This document shows, in pieces, positions 45,225-53,772 of a stretch of 64,000 nt of DNA. Both the position numbers and the translations under genes were made by a program. Source of the DNA: Jiella marina. Lineage in GTDB: Bacteria; Pseudomonadota; Alphaproteobacteria; Rhizobiales; Rhizobiaceae. Each line of letters opens with the position of its first letter. Within the stretch, counting starts at the first letter, position 1. The stretch covers positions 310,001 to 374,000 of the forward strand of contig NZ_JAKQZG010000001.1 in the NCBI RefSeq assembly GCF_024359545.1, read 5' to 3'. The notes under the pieces are model-generated. The model saw only the letters and a list, made by a program, of their open reading frames with translations. It was not told where the DNA came from and made no database searches.

Positions 45225-46099
45225 CCGGGCCCCGTTACGACTATTCGCCGATCACGGCGCCGGCCGCCCGCCCCTGGCCAGGTGGCAAGCGTCTCGCCCT
45301 CTATGTCGCGCTCGGGATCGAGGAATACGCCTTCGGCGAGGGCATGAGCGAGGATTTGTTCCCGGGCGCCCCGAAGCCGGACTACGTCAACACATCCTGG
45401 CGAGACTACGGCAACCGCGTCGGCGCGTTTCGGCTGATCGAGCGGCTCGGCGCGTTCGGCATCCGGCCGACGGTCCTCCTCAACACCGACGTCTACGACA
45501 CCGCGCCCGACCTCATGCGTTTCGCTCGCGACCATGGCGCCGAGATCGTCGGTCACGGGCTGGCCAATTCCGACACGCTGGCCGGCATGGAGCGGACGCA
45601 GGAGCGCGCCTATCTGCAGGCCGTCGCCGACCGGATCGCCAAGGAAGAAGGGCAACCGCCGAAAGGCTGGTCGAGCCCTTGGCTGGCGGAAACGGAGGCG
45701 ACCGTCGATCTCCTCGCGGAATGCGGCTACCGCTATCTGCTCGATCTGCGCATGGACGACCGACCGGTCTGGCTCGAGACCAGCTCATCTCCCCTCCTCA
45801 GCATTCCCTATGCGCTCGAACTGAACGATTCGACGACCATGGTCGAACGCCGCGCCTCGGCTGCGGAGTTCTCGCAGATGATCGTCGACGAGTTCGACGA
45901 GTTGTTTGCAGCCTCAAGCGAGCAGCCGCTGGTGATGTCGATCGTCGTCCATTCCTTCATCTCCGGCGTCCCTTTCCGGCTGAGAGCCCTGAGCCGGGCC
46001 CTGGAGCATATCCAAGCGCACAGCCAAGACGTCTGGTTCGCCACCGCCGGCGGGATCTTCGATCACCTCCGGTGCGAGAGCGCGGAAGCTCTCGGCTGA
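45221..46099 (+). CDS. polysaccharide-deacetylase family protein (divergent)
   Basis: 292 aa NodB-fold protein, more distant from PuuE than the other two: KRLALYVALGIEEYAFGEG, VLLNTDVYDTAPDLMRFA, AEIVGHGLANSDTLAG and PKGWSSPWLAET. The His-Gly-x-x-x-x-Asp segment replaces the HGWRW motif of its paralogues, so metal ligation differs. Probably a hydrolase acting on an acylated or cyclic amide. Ends 26 bases from the convergent racemase-like gene. Confidence 0.78.
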   Translation: MTGPRYDYSPITAPAARPWPGGKRLALYVALGIEEYAFGEGMSEDLFPGAPKPDYVNTSWRDYGNRVGAFRLIERLGAFGIRPTVLLNTDVYDTAPDLMRFARDHGAEIVGHGLANSDTLAGMERTQERAYLQAVADRIAKEEGQPPKGWSSPWLAETEATVDLLAECGYRYLLDLRMDDRPVWLETSSSPLLSIPYALELNDSTTMVERRASAAEFSQMIVDEFDELFAASSEQPLVMSIVVHSFISGVPFRLRALSRALEHIQAHSQDVWFATAGGIFDHLRCESAEALG

Positions 46100-46125
46100 G
46101 GTACCGACGCGGCCATGGCTCAATG

Positions 46126-46878
46126 TCAGACGCGCGCCTCCCGGCCGATCACATCGGCGAGGGGCCGGGGCAGACCGACGGACGATTTCGCAAGCGGTTG
46201 GCTGTGCCGCAGACCGAAACCCTCTCGCGGTGCGATCAGCGTCATCGCCATCGCCTGAGCGACGGCGGCGGTGATCGGGTCAATGACGACGGCCGGCACC
46301 TCCGCCGCAATCTCCTTTGCGAGCCCTGCCAGCGGCGCACCCCCCAGAATGACAACGTCTGCATCGTCCCGTTCGACAGCATGGCGTGCCAGCGCCACGA
46401 GATTTGCTCGCAGCGCGCTCCGGACGCCGTCGACGTCGCGAGGATGATCGGGCGGCGTGCGGACGCTGGCGCAACGGTCCTTCAGGCCGCTGTCGCGCAC
46501 GCAGTCGAGATACCACCGGCGCATCGCGGGGGAAAAGGTCACGACCGAAAACCGCTCGCCCAGCATCGCCGCGCTCATCAGCGCCGCCTCGGCCATGCCG
46601 ACCACCGGAAGCTCGAAGAGTTCCCGCGCGCCGTGCAACCCGGGATCGCCGAAGGCGGCCACGATAACGGCGTCCGCCCCGGATAGATTGTCGGCGATCA
46701 TCTCGAGGACGATGCCGCCAGCGATCTGCGCCTCGGCGCGGCTGGCGATATAGGGAAAGCCGCGATCCGCCGTCAGAGCGACGATCTCGTGCGCCGGACC
46801 GGCAACCTCCCGCGCGATGGCCGCCATCGTGTCGGTCATCGCCGTCGACATGTTCGGGTTCACGAGAAGAAGTCGCAT
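46126..46878 (-). CDS. Asp/Glu/hydantoin racemase-family protein without catalytic Cys pair
   Basis: 250 aa: LLLVNPNMSTAMTDTM, VIVAAFGDPGLHG and VVILGGAPLAGLA. As at 36611, the first Cys is Ala (~75) and the second Gly (~180), while the surrounding residues stay conserved. The replacement of both cysteines with retained fold suggests a distinct subfamily, not decay. Last gene of a leftward operon (binding protein, ATPase, two permeases, amidase, this gene), 48 bases after the amidase. Confidence 0.82.
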   Translation of the reverse strand: MRLLLVNPNMSTAMTDTMAAIAREVAGPAHEIVALTADRGFPYIASRAEAQIAGGIVLEMIADNLSGADAVIVAAFGDPGLHGARELFELPVVGMAEAALMSAAMLGERFSVVTFSPAMRRWYLDCVRDSGLKDRCASVRTPPDHPRDVDGVRSALRANLVALARHAVERDDADVVILGGAPLAGLAKEIAAEVPAVVIDPITAAVAQAMAMTLIAPREGFGLRHSQPLAKSSVGLPRPLADVIGREARV

Positions 46879-46926
46879 GATGGTACCTGTGTCATGAATA
46901 ATGCACCGCCGGACGCCCCAGCGGGA

Positions 46927-48279
46927 TCACTGGAGAAGGTGCTCGAAAGCCGCCGCCGCGCCGAGAACCGTCCGGTCGCGGCCAAAGCCCCCGCCGATCT
47001 GAAGGCCCAGCGGAAGGCCGGTTTCCGAAACCCCGCACGGTATCGAAATGGCCGGCAGCCCGGCGTGATTGAACTGGGCAGTGAAGGCGGCATGATCTCG
47101 GGGAGCCGCCGGAGCGCCGCCGATCGTCTCGGGACCAAGCTGCACCGAAGGCCACGCCGCGCAGGGCGTCGTCGCACTGAGGACGAGGTCGTATTCGTCC
47201 ATGAACGCTCGCATTGTCTCGCGCATCTTCCGCGAAGCTTCGAGCGCATTGGCGACGTCGGCGCCGGAAAGCCGCAAGCCTGCCTCGATCTGCGTACCGA
47301 TGTCGGGATCGAAGTCGTCCGGCGCTGCCTGCCATCTCGTGCCATAAAGCGCGGCGAGCCCGGCCCATTGGAGCGGCATCGCGTCGCCCGGTCCGGCGCC
47401 ATCCGGCCAGGCAGGCGCGGCGTCGGCGATGTCGAAACCCGCGGCGCGGAAGCGCTCCGCAGCCATGGCGAGAGCCGAGATCGAAGACGTGTCCATCTTC
47501 GCATCGAGGCCGAGCGTCGGAGCGAATGCGATCCGCAGGCTCTTCAAATCCTCTGGCGCAGGCAACAGCGCGGCAGCGGTCGGCCCCGAGGAGAGAAGCT
47601 CGAACATCAGTGCCGTGTCGGCGACGTCGCGGGCGATCGGAGCGAGGACCGCAATGTTCCAGAAGGGTTCCGGATAACCTGGACCGTAGGGGATCACGTC
47701 CTGCGAGGGCTTGAAGCCGACGACACCCACATGGGCCGGTGGGCGCCGGCTGGATCCGCCCGCGTCCGTGCCGAGGGCGAGCGGCGCCATGCTCGCGGCA
47801 ACGCCGACGGCCGGGCCGCCCGACGAGCCGCCGGGCGTCAGGTCCGGGTCCATCGGGTGGTGAGTGGTCCCGTGAAGCAGCGAGGTGGTGACACCCTTGC
47901 AGGCGAATTCCGAAGAAGCGCCGATCCCCAGGATGACGGCGCCGGCGGATTTCAGGAGGTAGACAGCCCGCGCGTCCCTTGCAGGAACGGCATCGGCGAA
48001 GAGCCGAGAGCCCTGCGTGATCGGACGTCCCTCGACCCAGACCGTATCCTTGATGATGATCGGCACGCCCGCGAGCGGCAGGGTCTCGCCCGCGCCGATC
48101 TGGGCGTCCACCGCTTTCGCCTCGGCGAGCGTCATTTCGGCATCGAAATGGGTGAGCGCATTCAGCTTCGGCTGCAGGGCGCGAACGCGTTCGATTGCGA
48201 CTTTCGAGATATTGACCGCACTGCTGCGGCCCGATTGAACGTCGGCCGCAATCGCCCTCGCACTCTGGATTTCGCTCAT
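46927..48279 (-). CDS. amidase signature family enzyme
   Basis: 450 aa. Ser-cisSer-Lys triad complete: Lys77 in VPIIIKDTVWVEG, the cis-Ser in TPGGSSGGPAVGVAA (~152-153) and the nucleophile in LGTDAGGSSRRPPAH (~176). The residue after the nucleophile is Ser instead of the usual Ile/Val. It hydrolyses an amide or carbamoyl bond (GatA, AtzF and urea-amidolyase relatives share the fold). Start ATG 48279 overlaps the permease stop by 4 bases, so it is co-made with the importer. Confidence 0.88.
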   Translation of the reverse strand: MSEIQSARAIAADVQSGRSSAVNISKVAIERVRALQPKLNALTHFDAEMTLAEAKAVDAQIGAGETLPLAGVPIIIKDTVWVEGRPITQGSRLFADAVPARDARAVYLLKSAGAVILGIGASSEFACKGVTTSLLHGTTHHPMDPDLTPGGSSGGPAVGVAASMAPLALGTDAGGSSRRPPAHVGVVGFKPSQDVIPYGPGYPEPFWNIAVLAPIARDVADTALMFELLSSGPTAAALLPAPEDLKSLRIAFAPTLGLDAKMDTSSISALAMAAERFRAAGFDIADAAPAWPDGAGPGDAMPLQWAGLAALYGTRWQAAPDDFDPDIGTQIEAGLRLSGADVANALEASRKMRETMRAFMDEYDLVLSATTPCAAWPSVQLGPETIGGAPAAPRDHAAFTAQFNHAGLPAISIPCGVSETGLPLGLQIGGGFGRDRTVLGAAAAFEHLLQ

Positions 48280-49076
48280 CCCTGGATCATCCGGTTCAGC
48301 CCGACCGTACGCGCCCCGATTGCAAGCACGACGATCGCCAGAAGAATGAGCCCTGTGGACATGGCCGCGATCGACGGATCGGGCTGTTCCTCGAGATATT
48401 GGAGCATCTTGATCGGAAGCGTCTTGTTCCACGCGTCGGTCAGGAAGATCGAGATCGGATAATTGTCCATCGAGGCGAGGAAGGCGAAGAGACCGCCGGT
48501 CAGGTAGGCGGGCGCGAGGTTGGGGATCAGCACCTTGGCGATCGCCTTCGGGTAGCTCATGCCGAGGGTTCGGGCCGCGTCGATCATCGAGAAGTCGAAA
48601 CTGCCCATGGCGGCGAGAAGCGTGCGCATGACGAAGGGCAGCGTGATGACGACGTGGGCCAGGAGCAGGCTCCAATAGGCATCGCGCAGGCCGATATCGC
48701 GGAAGAACTGCAGCATGGCAACACCGAGCACGAGACCCGGCATCATCAGCGGGGAGACGACGAAGGTCCCGACACCCGCGCGACCGGGAAACTGCCCTCG
48801 TGCCACTGCGATCGCGGCTGCCGTGCCGAGCGCCAGGCTGATCGCGGTGGAGAGTACGGCGAGGTTCAGCGAGAGGATGACCGCCTCGACGAGCCCGGAT
48901 TTTCGCTGCAGCGCCTCGTACCAGCGCAGCGACCAGTCCGGCGGCGGCAGCGTGTAGACGGGCGAGGCCGAGAAGGAGACCACGACCGTGATCACGATCG
49001 GCAGCATCAGAAAGGCGGCGGTGGCAAGGCCGATCGCCCAGGAGAGCCTCGAGAAGATCTGATCCGTACGGGTCAT
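48276..49076 (-). CDS. ABC transporter permease (PotC type)
   Basis: 266 aa from ATG 49076 (MTRTDQIFSRLS); the open frame upstream of it belongs to another frame of the neighbouring gene. Six hydrophobic helices, EAA-type loop SMIDAARTLGMSYPKAIAKV, and AFLASMDNYPISIFLTDA near the C-terminus. Overlaps both the permease before it and the amidase after it by 4 bases. Confidence 0.88.
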   Translation of the reverse strand: MTRTDQIFSRLSWAIGLATAAFLMLPIVITVVVSFSASPVYTLPPPDWSLRWYEALQRKSGLVEAVILSLNLAVLSTAISLALGTAAAIAVARGQFPGRAGVGTFVVSPLMMPGLVLGVAMLQFFRDIGLRDAYWSLLLAHVVITLPFVMRTLLAAMGSFDFSMIDAARTLGMSYPKAIAKVLIPNLAPAYLTGGLFAFLASMDNYPISIFLTDAWNKTLPIKMLQYLEEQPDPSIAAMSTGLILLAIVVLAIGARTVGLNRMIQG

Positions 49077-49951
49077 TCCTTGGCTCCCAGTCGCGCCGCC
49101 AGAAAACTCGAAGAAAGAACGACGACGATCGCGATGATGAGGAGGATCGCGGAGATGGTCGAACCGAGCTGTTCGTTGCGCAGATAAAGGAAGGAGCGCG
49201 CGATCAGCATCGGCAGGGTCTGCTGCGTCTCGCCGACGATCAGACTCGGGATCACATACATCGAGATCGACATCGAAAAGACGAAGGCCGCGCCTGCAAC
49301 GATGCCCGGCAGTGTCAGCGGCAGGCTCACATTGAAGAAGCGGAATATCGGACCCGCCCCGAGGCTCGCCGCGGCGTGCTGAAGCGCTTCGTCCTGCTGG
49401 CGCAGGACCGCGTAGATCGGCAGCACCATGAAGGGCAGGAAGACGTTTGCCGCGCCGACGACGAGCGCAGTCTCGGTGAAGAGCATGCGGATCGGCGCAT
49501 CGATGAGACCGATGAATTCCATGGTCTGGTTGAGAGCCCCATTCGAGCGGAAGAGGATCGACCAGGCGAACGCCTTGACCACGACGCCAAGCGACATGGG
49601 CAGCACCATCGCCACCAGAAACACCGTGAGCCACACCCCCTTGGCGCGGTTCATCGCGATCGCCGTCGGATAGGCGATGGCCAGCGACAGAAGCGTCGTC
49701 AGGAAAGCGACGCGGAGGGTCCGCAGGAGAACTTCGAGATTGTAGCTTTCGGCGAAGAAGCTCGTATAGGCATCGAGCGTGATCCCCCCGTCTTCGCTCC
49801 TAAAGCTCTGCAGAAGAAGAAGCAGGAGCGGGATCGCATAGAGCACCGCAAGGTAGAGAAGCCCCGGCGCGGCGAGCAGCGCGATCTTGTCGATCGGGGA
49901 TCGGATCGGCCGGGGCGGTGTGCCGGATATGGCGTGGCGAAGCTCGGTCAC
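49073..49951 (-). CDS. ABC transporter permease (PotB type)
   Basis: 292 aa with about six transmembrane helices; EAA loop ALQHAAASLGAGPIFRFFNV and segment MYVIPSLIVGETQQTLPMLI. PotB-like partner of the next permease; overlaps the ATPase gene by 4 bases. Confidence 0.9.
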   Translation of the reverse strand: MTELRHAISGTPPRPIRSPIDKIALLAAPGLLYLAVLYAIPLLLLLLQSFRSEDGGITLDAYTSFFAESYNLEVLLRTLRVAFLTTLLSLAIAYPTAIAMNRAKGVWLTVFLVAMVLPMSLGVVVKAFAWSILFRSNGALNQTMEFIGLIDAPIRMLFTETALVVGAANVFLPFMVLPIYAVLRQQDEALQHAAASLGAGPIFRFFNVSLPLTLPGIVAGAAFVFSMSISMYVIPSLIVGETQQTLPMLIARSFLYLRNEQLGSTISAILLIIAIVVVLSSSFLAARLGAKE

Positions 49952-51093
49952 GCGGCGGCTCCATAGGCGAGCGTGTCCTCGATCGCCCAGTCGAAGACCA
50001 CCTTCTGCCCTCGCGCGAAGCCAGCCTTGATGCCGGGCAGTTCGCAGACCAGCCTGTCCGGTTCGTCGCAGCGCCCGTGGAGCATGGTCTTCGAGCCGAG
50101 GACCATGACGTCCTCCAGAACGACCTCGACGCGGTTTCGCCCGGCTTCCAGCGCCGGCGCCTCGCCGGATGGAAAAGCCCTGACGAGTTCGGGGCGAACA
50201 CCGATGACGGCCCCCTCGCCCTTCCGCAGCGCGATGGGCGTCCGGACCGATCCATGCGATGTGCCGACATCGCAGGCGCCATCAGCCTTCTCCGTCGCCG
50301 TCCCGTTAAGACGCAGCGAGAGACCGACGAAATCCATGACGAAGGGCGTTGCGGGCCGCGCATAGAGTGTCGAGGGATCGGCGAACTGCTCGATCCGCCC
50401 TGCATTCATGACGGCGATGCGGTCGGAAACGCCGAGGGCTTCCTCCTGATCGTGGGTCACGAAGACGGCGGTGATGCCGCTGTCGCGGAGCAATGATTTG
50501 AGCTCGACCTGCATGGTCTCCCGCAGCTTGCGGTCGAGAGCCGAAAAGGGTTCATCGAGGAGCAGGAGGTCCGGCCGGACGACAAGGGCCCGGGCCACGG
50601 CGATCCGCTGCTGCTGCCCGCCGGACAGGCCGGCGATCGGCTTGTCCATATAGCTTTCCATCCGCACCAGGCGCAGTGCATCGCGGACCGGACTCTCGAT
50701 TTCGCTCTTTGCGTGACCCCGCGCCTTCAGACCGAAACCGACATTCTCGCCGACGGTCAGATGAGGAAACAGAGCGTAGTTCTGGAAGACCACCGAGATG
50801 TTGCGCTTGTGGGCCGGCAGATTGGTGATGTTCCGCGGACCCAGAACGATCTCGCCTTCGTCCGCCGGCATCAAGCCGGCGATGATGCGCAGAAGCGTCG
50901 TCTTTCCGCAGCCGGATGGCCCAAGGAGCGAGACGAGTTCGCCCCGGGCCATCCGAAAGTTCATCTCATCCATGACCGTCGTGCCACGGAAGGATTTGCG
51001 CACCATCACCACTTCGAGATAACGCGCATCGCGTGATTCTTCGTTCATATAGGGAACCGCGCTCTCGACGCTCGAAGGGGCAATGGCGCGCAT
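49948..51093 (-). CDS. ABC transporter ATP-binding protein (PotA type)
   Basis: 381 aa. Walker A GPSGCGKTT at 58-66, Q-loop VFQNYALFP, signature LSGGQQQRI, Walker B LLLLDEPF, switch FVTHDQEEA, then a TOBE domain. A later ATG (51048, MNEESRDA) would shorten the N-terminus by 15 residues and may be the true start. The gene begins 4 bases after the binding-protein stop. Confidence 0.9.
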   Translation of the reverse strand: MRAIAPSSVESAVPYMNEESRDARYLEVVMVRKSFRGTTVMDEMNFRMARGELVSLLGPSGCGKTTLLRIIAGLMPADEGEIVLGPRNITNLPAHKRNISVVFQNYALFPHLTVGENVGFGLKARGHAKSEIESPVRDALRLVRMESYMDKPIAGLSGGQQQRIAVARALVVRPDLLLLDEPFSALDRKLRETMQVELKSLLRDSGITAVFVTHDQEEALGVSDRIAVMNAGRIEQFADPSTLYARPATPFVMDFVGLSLRLNGTATEKADGACDVGTSHGSVRTPIALRKGEGAVIGVRPELVRAFPSGEAPALEAGRNRVEVVLEDVMVLGSKTMLHGRCDEPDRLVCELPGIKAGFARGQKVVFDWAIEDTLAYGAAA

Positions 51094-51097
51094 CGGA

Positions 51098-52135
51098 TCA
51101 ACCCGCCATCAGCTTGTCGAAACGTTCGATCCATTCGCGCCGATTGGAGGTGACGAAGGACCAGTCGGGCGAGTGGATCGGCACGCCCGATGGCACGATC
51201 GCGCCGGCATCGACCTTGGTATTGGCGGGAACGGAGGAAGCGAATTCAGCGATCTTCGCCTGCAGATCGGCGCCGAGCATCTCGTTGACATAGGCTTCGG
51301 CGAGTTCGGGATTGGGGCCGCCCTTTACCAGGCAAATGCCGGACGGCATGGCGAAGATGCCCTCGGAAGGCGCAGCGAGATCGACCGGCACGCCTTCGGC
51401 CTTGCGCGGCAGCGTGTAGGAGGAGAAATTACCCGAAAGCATCGTGATCTCACCCTGTTCGAGCAGGTTGAAGGCCTGGCTCATGATCGAATAGGTCGTG
51501 AGGACGTTCGGCTTCAGTTCCTCGAGCTTGGCAAAGGCCGCATCGGTCTCGTACTGGGCTTCGGCGAACGGCTTGCCGGTCGCCAGCATCGCTGCGGCGA
51601 AGAGCGTCCACATGCCTTCGGTGTTCTGGAGCGAGGGGATGATGACCCTGCCCTTGGCCTCTTCCGACCACAGGGCCGACCAGGAATCGACGCCCTCGCG
51701 GGCATTGGTGTTGTAGGCGATTCCCGCCCAGGGCTGAACATAGTTCGCCCACATGCCGTCCATGTGGATGGTGCCGTCACGCAAATTCGCAAGATTGGGC
51801 ACGGCGGACTGGTCCATCGGACGAAGCAACTCCTCCTCGACCGCCTGGATCATCACCGGATCATCCATCTGGACGACGGAGAGATACGGGTTGCTGCGAT
51901 TGGATGCCATCTTCTCGAGATTGACCGAGGATTTGGTGCCCTCGAACAGGATTTCGGCCCCGATCGTCTCGCGCATATGCGGGGCGACGATCTGTTCCAT
52001 CCAAGCGGTGTGGCTCCCCGCACAACCGATCACGAGTTCCTTCGACTGCGCACGAACAATGCCCGGAAGCGCGAGAGTTCCAAGGGCAAGCGCCCCGGTA
52101 CCCTTCAGTAGTGAGCGGCGGGAAATGGGATTCAT
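51098..52135 (-). CDS. ABC transporter substrate-binding protein, PotD/Fe-type, Tat signal
   Basis: 345 aa with a twin-arginine signal SRRSLLKGTGALALGTLALP ending IVRAQ. Mature start SKELVIGCAGSHTAWMEQIV places it in the family 1/PotD-like group, like the protein at 29717. First gene of the leftward importer-amidase operon; divergent from the amidohydrolase at 52370. Binds the substrate processed by amidase and racemase-like protein. Confidence 0.87.
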   Translation of the reverse strand: MNPISRRSLLKGTGALALGTLALPGIVRAQSKELVIGCAGSHTAWMEQIVAPHMRETIGAEILFEGTKSSVNLEKMASNRSNPYLSVVQMDDPVMIQAVEEELLRPMDQSAVPNLANLRDGTIHMDGMWANYVQPWAGIAYNTNAREGVDSWSALWSEEAKGRVIIPSLQNTEGMWTLFAAAMLATGKPFAEAQYETDAAFAKLEELKPNVLTTYSIMSQAFNLLEQGEITMLSGNFSSYTLPRKAEGVPVDLAAPSEGIFAMPSGICLVKGGPNPELAEAYVNEMLGADLQAKIAEFASSVPANTKVDAGAIVPSGVPIHSPDWSFVTSNRREWIERFDKLMAG

Positions 52136-52327
52136 GGTCGATCTCCTCTCAGCTTGATCGAGACATTGTCCAGGTCGGATTGCGTGGAATGATCAAGGGG
52201 CCTTCAGATCGCTTGGCCGCCGGTTGAACTTCACTGAACAGATGGCATTCCATTTGACGAATCTTTTCGAAGCTGGCAAGCCCTGTTTCGAAAATGATCC
52301 GAATTTCTCAGATATTCCATATGTCTA

Positions 52328-52343
52328 ATGACTAATAGGTCAT
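52328..52343. promoter_or_regulatory. candidate GntR operator (ATGAC-N6-GTCAT)
   Basis: Perfect 5-bp inverted repeat with a 6-base AT-rich centre in the divergent promoter region of the importer operon and the amidohydrolase gene. A similar element, ATGGT-N6-GTCAT, is at 46880-46895 just upstream of the racemase-like gene. The GntR regulator at 53773 is the obvious candidate ligand; binding is inferred. Confidence 0.35.
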
Positions 52344-52369
52344 CATGCTTTGCCTAAAGGGAGCGCAAA

Positions 52370-53719
52370 TTGCCCAAGTATTTGGCATACCATATCGTCA
52401 ATGCCCGACTGATCTGTCCGGAAGCCGGATATCGGGCGGGTTGCGACATCGTCATTCGCGATGGGCATATCGCGGACATCCTGCCTGCCGGCAGCCTTCG
52501 AAAGGACGAGCCGGATGTGGAGCGGATCGATGCGCGGGGCGGGATTGTCCAGCCAGGCTTCGTCAACACGCACAATCACTCGCCGCTCACCATCGTGCGC
52601 GGCATGGTCGAGGATCGCGGCTTCGCCCCGGCCTATACGCCGGGCGTGCCCCAGGGACATTGGCTCTCCGAGGACGAGACGCTTGCGCTGGCGCGGCTCG
52701 GCGTCCTTGAACTCTTGTGTGCGGGCTCGACGACTGTCGTCGACTATTACCGCATGCCGCAGGCCCTGGCTCGCGCCGCCGAAGAGATCGGCGTCCGCGC
52801 TCAGGTCGGCGGGCGCGTCATGGACGCTGATACGGCGGCCCTCGCCGAGGGCCGTTTCGTCCACGACCCCGCCCTCGGAGAAGCGACACTCGCCGCGGCC
52901 CTCGATCTGGTCGAAAGCTGGGACGGACGCGGCAACGGGCGCATTTCGACGATCCTCGCGCCCCATGCGCCCGACACTTGCTCGCGCGAGATGTTGACGA
53001 GATTCGCCGAACTCGCCGCCAAAACGGGCAAGCAGGTCCACACCCATTTGGCGCAGTCCGTCATGGAGGTGGAGCAGATCCGGGAAAGAGAGGGAATGAG
53101 CCCCGTCGAATTTCTCGAAGACACGGGGCTGCTCAACGAAGACCTCGTCGCGGCCCACTGCATCTATCTGCCCGACGAAGACATCCAGCGGGCCGGCGGT
53201 GCGGGCATCGCCGTCGCCCATGCACCGATCGGCAACGCCGCCTTTGGCGCGGCGGCGCCCATCGTGGCGTTGAGGGATGCCGGTGCTCGCATCACACTGT
53301 GCACCGACACCAAGTCGGCGGACATGTTCGAGGCGATGCGCTATGCGCTTTCGGCAGCACGCTCTCGTGAAGCTGGAAAGACGGGACGGGCGTCATTGGC
53401 TTTGAATGCGCGGGAAGTCTTTGGCTGGGCAACGTCCGCCGGGGCCAAAGCTCTTAAGGGCCACGGCGCGACCGGCACCCTGAAGGTGGGCGACCCGGCG
53501 GACCTGGTCGTTCTGGACGCCGATGCACCGAACCTAGCCCCCGTCATCGACGGCTTCGGCATCGTCGTCCATTCCGGTAGCGGCGCCAATGTGCGCACGG
53601 TCTTCTGCGACGGAGAATGCCTCCTGCGCGATGGGCGCCCGACCCGCGTCGATGCATCGGAAGTCATCGCCACGGCTCAGGCAGTCGCTGACAGGCTCTG
53701 GGCCCGCGCCGCCGCCTGA
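52370..53719 (+). CDS. ATZ/TRZ-type amidohydrolase
   Basis: 449 aa with a TTG start (MPKYLAYHIVNARL) 7 bases after AGGGAG; no ATG fits the N-terminus. Metal motifs: VQPGFVNTHNHSPLTIVRGM (HxH), KQVHTHLAQSVMEVEQ (His), VAAHCIYLPDEDI (His) and ITLCTDTKSADMFEAM (Asp). Resembles cytosine/guanine-deaminase or triazine-hydrolase types. Third such enzyme in the cluster, transcribed alone and divergent from the importer operon. Confidence 0.87.
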   Translation: MPKYLAYHIVNARLICPEAGYRAGCDIVIRDGHIADILPAGSLRKDEPDVERIDARGGIVQPGFVNTHNHSPLTIVRGMVEDRGFAPAYTPGVPQGHWLSEDETLALARLGVLELLCAGSTTVVDYYRMPQALARAAEEIGVRAQVGGRVMDADTAALAEGRFVHDPALGEATLAAALDLVESWDGRGNGRISTILAPHAPDTCSREMLTRFAELAAKTGKQVHTHLAQSVMEVEQIREREGMSPVEFLEDTGLLNEDLVAAHCIYLPDEDIQRAGGAGIAVAHAPIGNAAFGAAAPIVALRDAGARITLCTDTKSADMFEAMRYALSAARSREAGKTGRASLALNAREVFGWATSAGAKALKGHGATGTLKVGDPADLVVLDADAPNLAPVIDGFGIVVHSGSGANVRTVFCDGECLLRDGRPTRVDASEVIATAQAVADRLWARAAA

Positions 53720-53772
53720 CTGATCGTCGCGAAGAACCTGCGGTCGCATGCAAGGCGCGCCGGAAGACGAGA

